From: Amycolatopsis pithecellobii
GTDB taxonomy: Bacteria; Actinomycetota; Actinomycetes; Mycobacteriales; Pseudonocardiaceae
NCBI RefSeq assembly: GCF_009707865.1
Contig: NZ_WMBA01000004.1
Coordinates: forward strand, 1-64,000
DNA: 64,000 nt
Direction: 5' to 3'
Of the stretch, positions 32,323-42,334 are shown in pieces. Position numbers and translations under genes: made by a program. Below the pieces are notes generated by a model. The model made no database searches, was not told the DNA's origin, and saw nothing but the letters and a program-made list of their open reading frames with translations. How positions within the stretch are numbered: the stretch's first letter is position 1; every line of letters begins with the position of its first letter.

Positions 32323-35121
32323 CTAATCGCCGGCTAACCGCGGAATACCCGTCTCGTCCCGCAGGCGGGCCGCCTCGGCGTTGAGTGCCGCCGCCTGGTC
32401 CGAGCTGCCGGTGACCGCGGCGACCTCGGCGAGCCCTTCGAGCGCCTCGGCCGTTCCCGCGCGATGTCCGATGCGCCGGCAGACTTCGAGCGCGGCCTGG
32501 AAAGCAGCCCTCGCGTCGGCGGTCCGCGCCGCGCCGAGCGCGATCGTCGCGGCCGACCGCAGGGCCGAGGCTTCGCCCTCCGCGTAGTTCACCTCGCGGT
32601 ACAGCGCGAGCGCCTCGCCGGTGAGCCGGGCGGCCTCCTCCGCGTCGCCCCACCGATGCTCGATCGAGGCCAGCACATCCCGCGCCAGGCCACGCGCGGT
32701 GCTCTCGCCGGGCTCCTCCGCGTGGGCCAGCGCCCGCAGGGCCATCGCGCGTGCTGCGTCGGGTTCGCGGCGATCGCGGTGCAGCCGGGCGAGCTGGGCC
32801 TCGGCGAGGGACGCGCCCCAGACATCGCCTCCCGCCAGAGACAGGCTCACGCCGTCCTCGTATCGGCGCTGGGCGCGGTCGTAGCGGCCGCGGGCCCAGT
32901 CGACGGTGGCGAGGAGAGCCAGCGCATCACCCGTCCAGGACGGTGCCTCGTGTGCCCGGCCGAGCGCGAGTTGCTCGCCTGCCCACTGTTCGCTGTCGGC
33001 GAGATCGGCACGGCCCAAATGCAGCAGCGAGCCTGCGGACAACAACGGAAGGCGTTCCGGGCCGGAGCCGGCCGCCGTGAGGGCCTTGTGGACCCAGTAT
33101 AAACCCTCGTCCCGTGCGCCCCGCAGGTCCCAGTAGTGCCACAGGCAGTTGACCAGCCGCACACCGCGTTGCGGGTCGTGGGCGAAAGACCACGCCAGTG
33201 CGGCCCGCAGGTTGTCGCGTTCGGTGTGCAGTCGCGCCAGCCAGGGGCCCGAGCGCGGCGCGAACAGCCGCGGCTGCGCCTCTTCGGCCACCGCCAGGTA
33301 GTGCGCGGCATGCTGCTCGGCGACTTCGCAGTGTCCGCGCGGATCGAGCTGGGCGGCGGCGTAGGCCCGCACGGTCTCCAGGAGCCGGTACCGCATGCCC
33401 CCATCGGATTGCTCCTCGGGCTGCACCAGCGACGACGCGACGAGACGCGCGAGCGGCAGCTCGACTTCGGCCGGGCCACCACTGACCGCGTTGGCCGCGG
33501 CGAGGTCGAAACGTCCCGGGAAGACGGCCAACCGGGCGAACAGCGAACGCTCGGTGTCTCCGAGCAACCCGTGTCCCCACGCCAGGGTGGCCGCCAGGCT
33601 CCGGTGCCGCGGGTCGGCGGCCCGGGTCACGGACTCCAGGAGCGCGAACGGGTCGTTGAGGCGGTCGACGAGCTTGGCCAGCGGGAGCGTCGCCGCGCGG
33701 GCGGCGGCCAGTTCGATCGCGAGCGGCAAGCCGTCGAGCCGGCGGCACAGCTCGCCGATGAGCGCCACGTTGGCGGCGGTGACCGTGAACCCGGAGCCGG
33801 TGGCGGCCGCGCGATCCCCGAACAGGCGCACCGCCGCGCTCGCCGCGGCCTGCTCCGCGCTCTCGCCCTCCGACGGGATGCTGAGCGGATGCACGGAATA
33901 GACCCGCTCCCCGGGCACGCCGAGGGGCTCGCGGCTGGTCGCCAGCACACGCAGCGGCGCTGCCGCGGCCAGCAGGAGCTGCACGAGTGTCGCGCTCTCG
34001 GCCACGAGATGCTCGCAGTTGTCCAGCACGAGCAGGGCCGGCCGCACCGCAAGGGCTGCCGCGACGGTCCGTGCCAGCGGCTGCCCGGGTTCTGCGCGCA
34101 CACCCAGGGCTTCGGCGACCAGCCCCTGCAGCAGTGCCGGGTCGGCGAGCGGTGCGAGATCGACGATCACCGCCTCGGCGTCCGCCTCCCGGCGAGCGAT
34201 CTCCACCGCGAGCCGTGTCTTCCCGACACCGCCCGGACCCGTGAGCGTGACGAGCCGATGAGCCCGCAGCAGAGCCCCGATCCGGTCGACGTCGCCGCCG
34301 CGGCCCACGAAGGAGCCGAGCGGCGCGGGCAACACGGCCGTGCCGGCCGGCCCAGGGTGCAACGCCGGATCGTGACGCAGGACCGCCAGATGGAGATCGC
34401 TCAGCCGCTTTTCGGGTTCCACCCCCAGCTCGCCGGCCAGCACCGTGCGCAGCCGCCGGTACGCCGCGAGTGCCTCCGCCTGCCGCCCACAGCGATACAG
34501 CGCGAGCATCAGCAGCGCGCACACGTCCTCCCGCAGCGGATGCTCCGCAGCCAGTGTCTCCAGCTCGGCCACGATCGCCCCGTGGTGCCCCAATCGCAGC
34601 TCGGCGTCGACACGCAGGGCCCGTGCCTCGACACGCAGCTCGTCCAGACGCTGGGCCGCGGCCCGCGCGAAGGTTTCCTCCACTCCGGCGAGCGCCGGGC
34701 CACGCCATTCGGCCAGCGCCTGCGCGAGCAGCCGGGCGGCCTTCCCCGGCGCCGGGGCGAGATCGCGACGTCCTTCCGCCAAAGCCGTCTCGAAGCGCGC
34801 GATGTCCAGTTGCTCGGCGAGAACCTCGACCGCGTATCCGCCGTCGCGGGTGACCAGTACCCGTGGACCTCCGCGCGACTCGAGGGCCCGCCGCAATGCC
34901 GCGACCGCACCGTGCACCATCGTGGCCGCGGACGACGGTGCCGGAGCCGGCCACAGCAGCTCCACCAACCGCTCCACCGGGAGGCTCCGCCCCCGCTCCA
35001 GCAGCAGAGCGGCCAGCACCGCACGCCTGCGCGGACCCCCGAGCACCAGCGGGGCACCGGTGCCGTCCAGTGCGGTCACCGGTCCCAGCAGGCGGAAGGA
35101 CAGCGGCTCGTCTGCGGTCAC
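32323..35121 (-). CDS. SARP-like regulator with BTAD, AAA ATPase and TPR regions (AfsR type) 1
   Basis: A 932-residue regulator. Residues about 8-100 form an OmpR-like winged helix, about 105-250 a bacterial transcriptional activation domain, then an NTPase module with Walker A GPGGVGKT at 295-302 and LLVLDNCEHLV as Walker B, followed by tetratricopeptide-like helices to the end. This is the AfsR-type layout. GTG 35121 is selected because AGGAGGG lies six bases upstream. It is followed on the same strand by a berberine-bridge-type oxidase, which is the obvious candidate target. Secondary-metabolite or stress control is typical for the family. Confidence 0.88.
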   Translation of the reverse strand: MTADEPLSFRLLGPVTALDGTGAPLVLGGPRRRAVLAALLLERGRSLPVERLVELLWPAPAPSSAATMVHGAVAALRRALESRGGPRVLVTRDGGYAVEVLAEQLDIARFETALAEGRRDLAPAPGKAARLLAQALAEWRGPALAGVEETFARAAAQRLDELRVEARALRVDAELRLGHHGAIVAELETLAAEHPLREDVCALLMLALYRCGRQAEALAAYRRLRTVLAGELGVEPEKRLSDLHLAVLRHDPALHPGPAGTAVLPAPLGSFVGRGGDVDRIGALLRAHRLVTLTGPGGVGKTRLAVEIARREADAEAVIVDLAPLADPALLQGLVAEALGVRAEPGQPLARTVAAALAVRPALLVLDNCEHLVAESATLVQLLLAAAAPLRVLATSREPLGVPGERVYSVHPLSIPSEGESAEQAAASAAVRLFGDRAAATGSGFTVTAANVALIGELCRRLDGLPLAIELAAARAATLPLAKLVDRLNDPFALLESVTRAADPRHRSLAATLAWGHGLLGDTERSLFARLAVFPGRFDLAAANAVSGGPAEVELPLARLVASSLVQPEEQSDGGMRYRLLETVRAYAAAQLDPRGHCEVAEQHAAHYLAVAEEAQPRLFAPRSGPWLARLHTERDNLRAALAWSFAHDPQRGVRLVNCLWHYWDLRGARDEGLYWVHKALTAAGSGPERLPLLSAGSLLHLGRADLADSEQWAGEQLALGRAHEAPSWTGDALALLATVDWARGRYDRAQRRYEDGVSLSLAGGDVWGASLAEAQLARLHRDRREPDAARAMALRALAHAEEPGESTARGLARDVLASIEHRWGDAEEAARLTGEALALYREVNYAEGEASALRSAATIALGAARTADARAAFQAALEVCRRIGHRAGTAEALEGLAEVAAVTGSSDQAAALNAEAARLRDETGIPRLAGD

Positions 35122-35164
35122 ACACCACCCTCCTGTGCGGTATCGGCCCAGGTCAAGCGCCGGT

Positions 35165-36037
35165 TCAGTGAGTCCAGACATCCGTGACCGGGGCCGTCTG
35201 CGCACTGTGCCCCAATGCGGGCAGCCGGTACATCTGCTCGAGGGTGCGCAGCATCCGGTAGTGATCGACGTATTCGCCGTACTGGCCGGCCACGACCATG
35301 GGGCCGAGCACCATGGTGGCGATCCGGTTGGACGGCGAGTCGTCCGATTCGTCGAAGGTGATCACGAGCATGCTGTTGTGTGCGCGGGCCCAGGCGAGGT
35401 AGCCGGCGATGTTCGTGTGCAGCCACGAGTCGCCGGTTGCCACATCGCAGTTGTGCATGTCGTGGCACAGGTTGGGGATCACGAACGAGAGGGTGGGCAG
35501 CCGCTCCGGGTCGGGCGGGAACTGCGTGTACGGCAGGTTCACCGATCCGGGCAGGTTCGTGAAGTCCACCCAGGGGGCGTGATTGCGGTCGTACTGGCCG
35601 GGAAAGCACCCGGTGTAGCCGGTGCCGGGCAGGTCCTCGGAGTAGCCGGCGAAGCTCAGTTGCGCGGCGGTGAGTTCCGAGCCGAGGTTGGCCGCGGCGG
35701 ACGAGTGCGGGCAGGAGTCGTCGGTGATTCCCTGTGTGTCGCCGGAGAACAGTGCGAGGTAGTTGGGCTGGCTCGGATGCGTGATCGCATGCGCGTTGGT
35801 GAACACGGCGCCCTGGTCGGCGAGCGAGGTCAGGTAAGGGGCATCCGGGGCGCCGATGATCGCGTCGGCATTGTGATTTTCCAGCACCACCACCACGACG
35901 TGATCCGGGGTCGGCACGGCGGTTCCGCCAGGCCCGGGCGCCGGCTGCGGCACGGCAGCCGAGGTGCACGCCGCCATCACCGCCGTCGCGAGGGCCAGTG
36001 CGAGGCCGCCGATCAGCCTGGCTGGAAGACGGCGCAT
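35165..36037 (-). CDS. Phosphoesterase-family lipoprotein (acid phosphatase/phospholipase C type)
   Basis: A 290-residue member of the phosphoesterase family that includes acid phosphatases and phospholipase C. Lipobox cysteine 24 is in TAVMAACTSA. The mature chain starts with DHVVVVVLENHNADAII (metal-binding Glu-Asn-His region) and has AITHPSQPNYLALFSGDTQGI, DLPGTGYTGC and AHNSMLVITFDESDD. It should act at the cell surface on phosphate esters. Its start overlaps the end of the secreted FN3 protein gene by 25 bases, so the two are translationally coupled. Confidence 0.85.
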   Translation of the reverse strand: MRRLPARLIGGLALALATAVMAACTSAAVPQPAPGPGGTAVPTPDHVVVVVLENHNADAIIGAPDAPYLTSLADQGAVFTNAHAITHPSQPNYLALFSGDTQGITDDSCPHSSAAANLGSELTAAQLSFAGYSEDLPGTGYTGCFPGQYDRNHAPWVDFTNLPGSVNLPYTQFPPDPERLPTLSFVIPNLCHDMHNCDVATGDSWLHTNIAGYLAWARAHNSMLVITFDESDDSPSNRIATMVLGPMVVAGQYGEYVDHYRMLRTLEQMYRLPALGHSAQTAPVTDVWTH

Positions 36038-37674
36038 AGTGCGTACCAGTCCGATCCGGTGGCGAGGGTGAAGGGTGCGTGCTGCGTGCCCGCGGCGCCG
36101 GCCAGGATCCCGGCCAGGTCGGCGGATTCGCTGCCGTTGTGGACCTGCAAGGCGAACGGGACGCCCTGACTGCTGCCCGGGGTGACGGTCAGCGGCTGGC
36201 CGCCGGTGATCAGCCCGCCGAGCACGAGCTTGCCGGCGCTGACCGCCGGGGTCGCCCCGGAATCGGCGGCGGTGCCGGACCCGCTGGCAGCCACGGCCTG
36301 GTTCAGCGGCGCACTGGCGGCCACTCCGGCGTACTCGCCCGCGGCGCCGGGCAGGTAGGTCGCCGCGGCGGCGGACAGGGTGATGGTGAGCCCTTGCGGC
36401 GCGGCCTTCGTGTTCGGCAGGTAGTACAGCGCCAGATCGCCGCCGCCGTTGGTGAACGTCTCCGACACCGACCGGACCCATGCGCCGTTGACGTTGTCGG
36501 AAACCTGGACCTGGCCCGGCGAGTCGTACTCGGCGAACCACCCGGCCAGCAGGTCACCCGCGGCGACCGGCGCCGACAGCGTCAGGGTGGTCGATGTCGT
36601 CCTGGTCCCCGGCGAATCGGCGGCGCCCTGGACAAACCTGGGCGACGAGGCCGGTGTGGTCACCGCCAGCCCGCTCGACGGGGGCGAATGGTTACCCGCG
36701 GCGTCGAAGGCGTCCACGGTGTAGGTGTAGCTGGTCCCCGCGGACACGGTGGCGTCCGTGTAGGTCGTGGTGGCGCCGTTGGTGGTGCCGATGGCGCTGC
36801 CGTTGCGGTACACCGTGTAGCCGGTGACCCCGGTGTTGTCGGTCGAGGGTGACCACGCGAGGCTCACGCTCGTCGACGCGACACTGGTGGCCCGCAACCC
36901 GGCGGGCGTGGTGGGCGGCTGTGTGTCGCCGGTGGAAGCGGGCAGGAACACCGCGGCCACGGCATACCAGTCGGTCGAGGCGCCGAGGGTCGCCGCGCCA
37001 TGCTGGCTCCCGGCGTTCGACGCGGGGATGTCCTGCTCGTAGGCCGAGTCGTTCGAGGTGCCGGCGCGCGCGGTGTACTGGGCTCCCTGGCTGCTGCCGG
37101 GAGTGACCGACTGGGGGTTGCCTCCGGTGACGATCGCCGAGTAGACCAGCTCCCCGGCGTTGACCGCGGCTGTCGGGCCCGTGTCCACGGCGGTGCCCAC
37201 ACCGCGGTTGGAGACGACCTGGGCCAGCGGCCCGCCGACGGCCACACCGCTGTACTCGGCGACCGAGCCCTGGAAGTAGGCCGGCGCACCAGCGGTCACG
37301 GTGACCGTCAGCCCAGCCGCCGCGGCTTTGCTGTTCGCGACGTAATACAACGCGATGTCACCGGTGTCGTTCTGGAACGCCGTACTGGCGGGTGCCCGCG
37401 TCCAGGTCCCGTTCACGTTGTCGGACACCTGGACCTGCCCGGACGTGTTGTACTGGGCGAACCAGCCCACCAGGAGATCACTCGCGCCGACAGGTCCCGT
37501 CTTGGCCTGAAGCGACGCCACCCGGGTGCCGGTGGTGAACGCCTGGCCCTGAACGAAGGACGGCGTCGCGGCTTGCGCGACCCCGGGCGCGAGGAGAGTG
37601 CCACCGGCGACGGCGCCCGCGGTCAGCGCGATCAGCAAACGCCGGCGGTATCGGGCTCGGCTCGTGTTCATCAT
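36013..37674 (-). CDS. Secreted protein with duplicated beta domain around an FN3 domain
   Basis: A 553-residue exported protein. A Sec signal peptide ends near APGVAQAA (about residue 36). Residues about 38-250 and 347-553 are copies of one domain: both contain GQVQVSDNVNG, DLL(V/A)GWFA(Q/E)Y, ALYY and VTPGSSQG. Between them lies a fibronectin type III domain (TPAGLRATSVASTSVSLAWSPS to SGLAVTT). No catalytic motif is apparent; adhesion, carbohydrate binding or scaffolding are possible. The overlapping phosphoesterase lipoprotein gene suggests both act on the same extracellular material. Confidence 0.82.
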   Translation of the reverse strand: MMNTSRARYRRRLLIALTAGAVAGGTLLAPGVAQAATPSFVQGQAFTTGTRVASLQAKTGPVGASDLLVGWFAQYNTSGQVQVSDNVNGTWTRAPASTAFQNDTGDIALYYVANSKAAAAGLTVTVTAGAPAYFQGSVAEYSGVAVGGPLAQVVSNRGVGTAVDTGPTAAVNAGELVYSAIVTGGNPQSVTPGSSQGAQYTARAGTSNDSAYEQDIPASNAGSQHGAATLGASTDWYAVAAVFLPASTGDTQPPTTPAGLRATSVASTSVSLAWSPSTDNTGVTGYTVYRNGSAIGTTNGATTTYTDATVSAGTSYTYTVDAFDAAGNHSPPSSGLAVTTPASSPRFVQGAADSPGTRTTSTTLTLSAPVAAGDLLAGWFAEYDSPGQVQVSDNVNGAWVRSVSETFTNGGGDLALYYLPNTKAAPQGLTITLSAAAATYLPGAAGEYAGVAASAPLNQAVAASGSGTAADSGATPAVSAGKLVLGGLITGGQPLTVTPGSSQGVPFALQVHNGSESADLAGILAGAAGTQHAPFTLATGSDWYALCAVFQPG

Positions 37675-37728
37675 CGATCACCGCCAATACGGCTCCCGAT
37701 TAGGCCGTCGCCGTGACACCCTCAGCCG

Positions 37729-39150
37729 TTACACAACTTCACGCCCCGGCCGGATGTTCTGGTTGATGTGGAACAGGTTTCCGGGGTCGTAGCGTTCCTT
37801 GACCTGGGCCAGCCGGCGATAGTTCCCGCGGTAGGACGCCATCACCCGGTCCTGGCCCTCGTCCATCATGAAGTTGACGTAGGCGCCGCCCGCCGAGGTC
37901 GGGTGCAGCGCTTCCCAGTAGTCGCGCGCCCACTGCGAGATCTTCTCGGCGTTGGCGGGGTCCGGGTCGACGCCGACGATCACGCCGGCCCAGCCGCCGT
38001 CGCGATAGGCGAATGCGGTCGCGTCCTCGGGCACGCGGGCCGCGGCGCCGTCGATGGGGTAGAGGTGCATGGTCGAGTGCCCGGTGGGCAGCTGCCGCCC
38101 GTATTCACGGTGTACCTCGATCGCGTCGTCGGTGATCTCGTTGAAGAAGTCCGCCCGCCAGTACCACTGCAGCCCGGCCGGGTACAGCGCGTCGAATGCG
38201 CTCTGGAGCGCGGTGAACGGCATGGCCTGGATACCGGTCAGCAGTGGTGAGCCGAACGTCCGGACAGGTTCGAGCACCTCGTCCGCGCGGTCGTGCGGAC
38301 CCGTGTAGCACCAGACGATGCCGCACGCCTTGCGTCCCCACAGCTGTTCGGGGAACGGCGGGGCCGGCGGGATCGTCAGCAGACCCAGCCAGCCGCTGAG
38401 CTCCTCCGGCAACGTGGGCAGCAGCTGCCGGTACCACCGCATCACCTCGGCCGCGTCGGCGATGTCGTAGAGAACCGGCCCGGCCATGACCACACCGTGC
38501 TCGCCGATGTCGTGACAGCGGAACGTGAACGAGGTGACGATGCCGAAGTTCCCGCCTCCGCCGCGGAGCGCCCAGTAAAGGTCGCTGTGGGAGTTCTCGC
38601 TTGCGGTGACGAAACTTCCGTCGGCGAGCACGACGTCGGCGGCGAGCAGGTTGTCCACCGTGAGACCGAACCGACGGGACAGGTAGCCGATCCCGCCGCC
38701 GAGCGTCAGGCCGGCCACTCCGGTGGACGCGAGGAAGCCCGATGGCGTCGCCATGCCGAACGCGACCGTCGCATGGTCGACGTCACCCCAGGTGCAGCCC
38801 GCGTCGACGCGGACGGTGTGCTGCTCCGGATCGACGGTGGTGCTGCGCATGAGGGACAGGTCGATCACGAGCGCGTCGTCCCAGACCCCGAGGCCGGCGG
38901 CGTTGTGGGCGCCGCCTCGCACGGCGATCTCGAGTCCGTGCGCGCGGCCGAACCGGACGCACGCGATGATGTCGGCGGCGTCGCGGCACCGGACGATCGC
39001 CGCCGGCCGCTTGTCGATCATCGCGTTGTACACGGCGCGTGCCTCGTCGTAGCCGGGGTCCGACGGTCTGATCAGGACTCCGCGCAGGACCGCGGTCAGG
39101 TCTTCGTACGGCGCAATGGTGTCGCTGGAGGTGATGGGTGTGGTGGTCAT
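37729..39150 (-). CDS. FAD-binding oxidase, berberine-bridge enzyme type (2)
   Basis: A 473-residue paralogue-type of the oxidase at 30946: AVRGGAHNAAGLG carries the expected flavin-linking histidine, GGGIGYLSRRFGLTVDNLLAADVVLADG and WALRGGGGNFGIVTSFTF form the FAD site, and the BBE tail ends in RYDPGNLFHINQNI. No signal peptide. The two enzymes are alike in length and motifs but not closely related. It lies 90 bases downstream of a second, larger SARP-like regulator, repeating the regulator-oxidase arrangement. Confidence 0.88.
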   Translation of the reverse strand: MTTTPITSSDTIAPYEDLTAVLRGVLIRPSDPGYDEARAVYNAMIDKRPAAIVRCRDAADIIACVRFGRAHGLEIAVRGGAHNAAGLGVWDDALVIDLSLMRSTTVDPEQHTVRVDAGCTWGDVDHATVAFGMATPSGFLASTGVAGLTLGGGIGYLSRRFGLTVDNLLAADVVLADGSFVTASENSHSDLYWALRGGGGNFGIVTSFTFRCHDIGEHGVVMAGPVLYDIADAAEVMRWYRQLLPTLPEELSGWLGLLTIPPAPPFPEQLWGRKACGIVWCYTGPHDRADEVLEPVRTFGSPLLTGIQAMPFTALQSAFDALYPAGLQWYWRADFFNEITDDAIEVHREYGRQLPTGHSTMHLYPIDGAAARVPEDATAFAYRDGGWAGVIVGVDPDPANAEKISQWARDYWEALHPTSAGGAYVNFMMDEGQDRVMASYRGNYRRLAQVKERYDPGNLFHINQNIRPGREVV

Positions 39151-39240
39151 GTGATCTTCCCCTTTGGCGGTGGAGCGTCTTGGGCACCACCGACGCTAGG
39201 AAGGGTGCGTTCGCGCAGCGTTCGGGCGCTCGGGCGCGAC

Positions 39241-42200
39241 TCAGCCGGGGGGCCGAACGCCAAGCCGGGCAAGGTCGCGGGTACAACGCTCGACCAGGGC
39301 TGTGCTGCCCTGGCTCCGGGCGAGCCCGGCGGCCTCGTGCAGCCGTCGCGCCGCGGTGTCGTGGTCGTCGTGCCCGGCGCGCATCCGGCTCACCTCGGGC
39401 AGCCACCACAGGTCGTCCCGGGCACGCGCGCCGGTCAGCGCCTTGTCCAGGGTCGCGCGTGCCTCGCCGGGCCTGCCGTCCACCAGCTGCAGGTCGGCCA
39501 GCAGTGACAGCCAGTACGGCATCCGGGCGAGCGAGCCCTGCGCTTCGAGGTTCCCGATACCGTTGCGTGCCAGCGCGATGCCCGAGCCGTCCCCGCTGGC
39601 CCAGCCGTCGAGGATGAGGCCCCATTCCGGGTAATAGGCGAAGCCATAACGCTCGCACAGTTCACGCAATTCGGCGACGGTTTCCCGGAGCGCCGGAAGG
39701 TCGTGCCGCAGCTGGCAGGTGATGGCGCCGTAGGCGAGCGCAACGGCCAGGCTGTAGGGATGTTCGATCGTGCGGGCCAGCGTGATGGCCGCCGTGGCGC
39801 TCGACGAGGCGGAGGCGTCGTCGCCGAGCAGCCAGTGGGCGTGGGCGGCCCAAGCGGTGCCGTGCACATCGGGGCGGGTACCGACGGTCAGGAGATGACG
39901 GCTCTGGTTCCGTTCGGCGGCGAGTTCGAAGTGGCGCAATGCCTCCGCCGGTCTGCCGAGGCTGAGCGACGATCCCGCGTAGGCGAAGTGGGCCGAGCCG
40001 CTCGGCTCGGAACCGGGGGTGACCAAAGCCAGCGCCTGGCCGGCGCCACGGTGTGAGTCCGCGATGTGCCCTTGGACGAATCGTGACGTCCACAACCCGA
40101 TCAAGCCGGTGACCAGTGAGTCGTTGCGCCCCAGCGTTTCCGCCAGCTCGACCGTGCGCTCGAGCGTGTGCTGGAGTTCGGTCGAGGCGTAGCCGTAGCG
40201 CGCGTTCAACGGCGCGGCGAGTGCTTCGAGGATCGCCAGCTCCTGCTCGAACGTCTCTCGCCGGTCCGGCTGTGCCCGCACGATCGCCAGGGCCGCCTTG
40301 TTCAGCCGGATGGCTTCGGCGTGCGCGAACGTGTTCGTCGCCAGCTCGGCCGCTCGCCGGTAGTAGGCGACGGCGCGCGCCGGCTGACCGCCATTGGCGT
40401 ACTGCGCCGCGAGCTGGGCCGAAACCGCGTCGGTGTCTTCGTGGAGCAACTCGAGTCCCTGTGCGAGACGGCGGTGCAGCAGCCAGCGCTTCGGCGGACT
40501 TATCTGTGCGTACGCCGTCTCGCGCAGCAGGTCGTGAGAAAAGTCGTAGCCGTCGCGGAACTCGCGGATGATGCGTAGCCGCCACAGCTCGTCGACGGCC
40601 TGAACAACGGTGTCGGCGTCGAGGTCGCTCGCTTCGGTGAGCAGGTCGAGCGTGAAGTCCCGGCCCACGGCGGCCGCGAGCTCGACGACCTGCCGTGCCG
40701 CCGGAGGCGCCTGCGCGAGCCGGTTGCGCAGCGCGCCCCTCAGCTGCCCGGCCGGCGGGCCGGCGCTGCCGAGCTCGACGGAGGTACGCATCGCCTCGAC
40801 GACGTACAGCGGAAAACCACCGGTCGTCGCATGCAGCAGCTTAGTGTCCTCATTGGACAGTCGGCGGCCCGAGATTGCCTCGGCCAGCTGTGCCGTGCCG
40901 TCGATGTCCAGCGGGCTCAGGGAAAGCTCGGTGAGCAGCCCGGTGGCGCGCATCGCGCTGAGCCACTCGCCGAGTTCCGGCTCCGCCTCGGCGTTCTCTG
41001 CGCGGAGCGTGGCGGCCACCAGTACCGGGGCCCTGTGGTCCAGACCAAGGTAAAAGCTGAGGAACGCCAACGTTTCCTGGTCGCACCATTGCAGGTTCTC
41101 CACGATCAGCAGCATCGGTCGGCCGACCCCGATAAGGGCCCGTGCCAGCCCTTCGAAGAAGCGGTGACGCTGCCAGCCGTCAGCCATCGTGGGGGCAGGG
41201 GCATCAGGGTCCCCGTGGCTTGTGCCCGACGGCACCAGTCTCTCGACTTCGCGACGCCAGACCGGGTCGAGCGCGGCCGTGCCCGACTGGACCTTCGGCA
41301 GCCGCAGCCAGTCCGCGACCGGGGCCAGTGGCAGCCGCCCGGAGCTGCCGAAGCACTGGGCGCGCGCCACTACCGCACCGCGCGACCGCGCCGCTCCGGC
41401 GATTTCGGCCAGCAGCCGGGTTTTCCCGACCCCCGCACCACCGTGGACCACGGCGAGTGCCGGCTTGCCCGCCGCCGCGGTCCGCCACAGCCGATGCAGC
41501 CGGTCGAGCTCCCGGGACCGGCCGATCAGGTTCGTCGCGGCCGGCCCGGAACGCCCGGCGGGGACCCTCGGCGCTGCGACCTCGGCCGGGCGGGCGAGCA
41601 GCCGCTCGATCACCTCCCGTGTCTCCCGGTCCGGAGAAACCCCGAGCTCCTGCTCCAGGATCGAGGCACAGTGGTGGTAGGTGCTCACCGCTCCCGCCCG
41701 GTCACCGAGGCGGGCTTGCAGCTCCATCAGCGTCCGGTAGCCGGCCTCCTCCAGCGGCCGGAGGTGGGTGCGGAAGCGGGCGGCGGCCACCGCCCCTGGC
41801 AGGTCGCCCGCCCGGGTGCGCACCGCGCAGAGCAGGTCGCACAGGTCGGCGCACTGTCCTGCGAGCTGAGTCCTGGCCTCGAGCACCCAGTCGTCGTACC
41901 TTCCCGGCAGGAATTCGCCGCGGTACTCGGCGATCGCGTTCGCCGCGTGCCGCTGGATCGCGTCATCGTCCGTTGCCTGTGCAGCGGCTTGCCGTTCCCT
42001 GTCGAAGACGCGCAGGTCCACGCGGCTGGTGCCGGTGTCGTGCCAGCACAAATCCTGGGACGTCACGACCAGCGACGGCTCGTCTCGAAGGATGCCGCGA
42101 AGGTGATGCAGCTCGCGGCGCAGGTTCGTGAGTGCCTGACCATCCCTCGAGTCGGGCCAGAACAGCTGGGAGATGCGCTGCCGTGGCTGCGGGTATCCGG

Positions 42201-42312
42201 CGTGGAGGACGAGAAACGCGATGAGCGCGATCGTCCGTGGCGATCGCGTGACGACACCGCCGGTCGCGTCGTCGACGATCGCCTGCTCTCCCAGCACAGA
42301 GACACGAAGCAT
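39241..42312 (-). CDS. SARP-like regulator with BTAD and AAA ATPase (2)
   Basis: A 1023-residue regulator. The N-terminal winged helix (residues about 1-95, MLRVSVLGEQAIV) is followed by a BTAD domain (about 100-240), an AAA/NTPase module with GGAGVGKT at 291-298 and MLLIVENLQWCD as Walker B, and a long helical C-terminus. No C-terminal LuxR helix-turn-helix is seen, unlike LAL regulators. ATG 42312 follows AGGAGG. The 105-bp repeated element A begins 23 bases upstream. It probably controls the downstream FAD oxidase. Confidence 0.86.
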   Translation of the reverse strand: MLRVSVLGEQAIVDDATGGVVTRSPRTIALIAFLVLHAGYPQPRQRISQLFWPDSRDGQALTNLRRELHHLRGILRDEPSLVVTSQDLCWHDTGTSRVDLRVFDRERQAAAQATDDDAIQRHAANAIAEYRGEFLPGRYDDWVLEARTQLAGQCADLCDLLCAVRTRAGDLPGAVAAARFRTHLRPLEEAGYRTLMELQARLGDRAGAVSTYHHCASILEQELGVSPDRETREVIERLLARPAEVAAPRVPAGRSGPAATNLIGRSRELDRLHRLWRTAAAGKPALAVVHGGAGVGKTRLLAEIAGAARSRGAVVARAQCFGSSGRLPLAPVADWLRLPKVQSGTAALDPVWRREVERLVPSGTSHGDPDAPAPTMADGWQRHRFFEGLARALIGVGRPMLLIVENLQWCDQETLAFLSFYLGLDHRAPVLVAATLRAENAEAEPELGEWLSAMRATGLLTELSLSPLDIDGTAQLAEAISGRRLSNEDTKLLHATTGGFPLYVVEAMRTSVELGSAGPPAGQLRGALRNRLAQAPPAARQVVELAAAVGRDFTLDLLTEASDLDADTVVQAVDELWRLRIIREFRDGYDFSHDLLRETAYAQISPPKRWLLHRRLAQGLELLHEDTDAVSAQLAAQYANGGQPARAVAYYRRAAELATNTFAHAEAIRLNKAALAIVRAQPDRRETFEQELAILEALAAPLNARYGYASTELQHTLERTVELAETLGRNDSLVTGLIGLWTSRFVQGHIADSHRGAGQALALVTPGSEPSGSAHFAYAGSSLSLGRPAEALRHFELAAERNQSRHLLTVGTRPDVHGTAWAAHAHWLLGDDASASSSATAAITLARTIEHPYSLAVALAYGAITCQLRHDLPALRETVAELRELCERYGFAYYPEWGLILDGWASGDGSGIALARNGIGNLEAQGSLARMPYWLSLLADLQLVDGRPGEARATLDKALTGARARDDLWWLPEVSRMRAGHDDHDTAARRLHEAAGLARSQGSTALVERCTRDLARLGVRPPG

Positions 42313-42334
42313 CGCATCGCCTCCTGGCTCGCCA

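Noticed and set aside
32323-35187. Very long open frames on the strand opposite the SARP-like regulators and other large genes
   Set aside because: High GC leaves the antisense frames open; they show repeated Arg/Gly/Pro composition and no domain motif.
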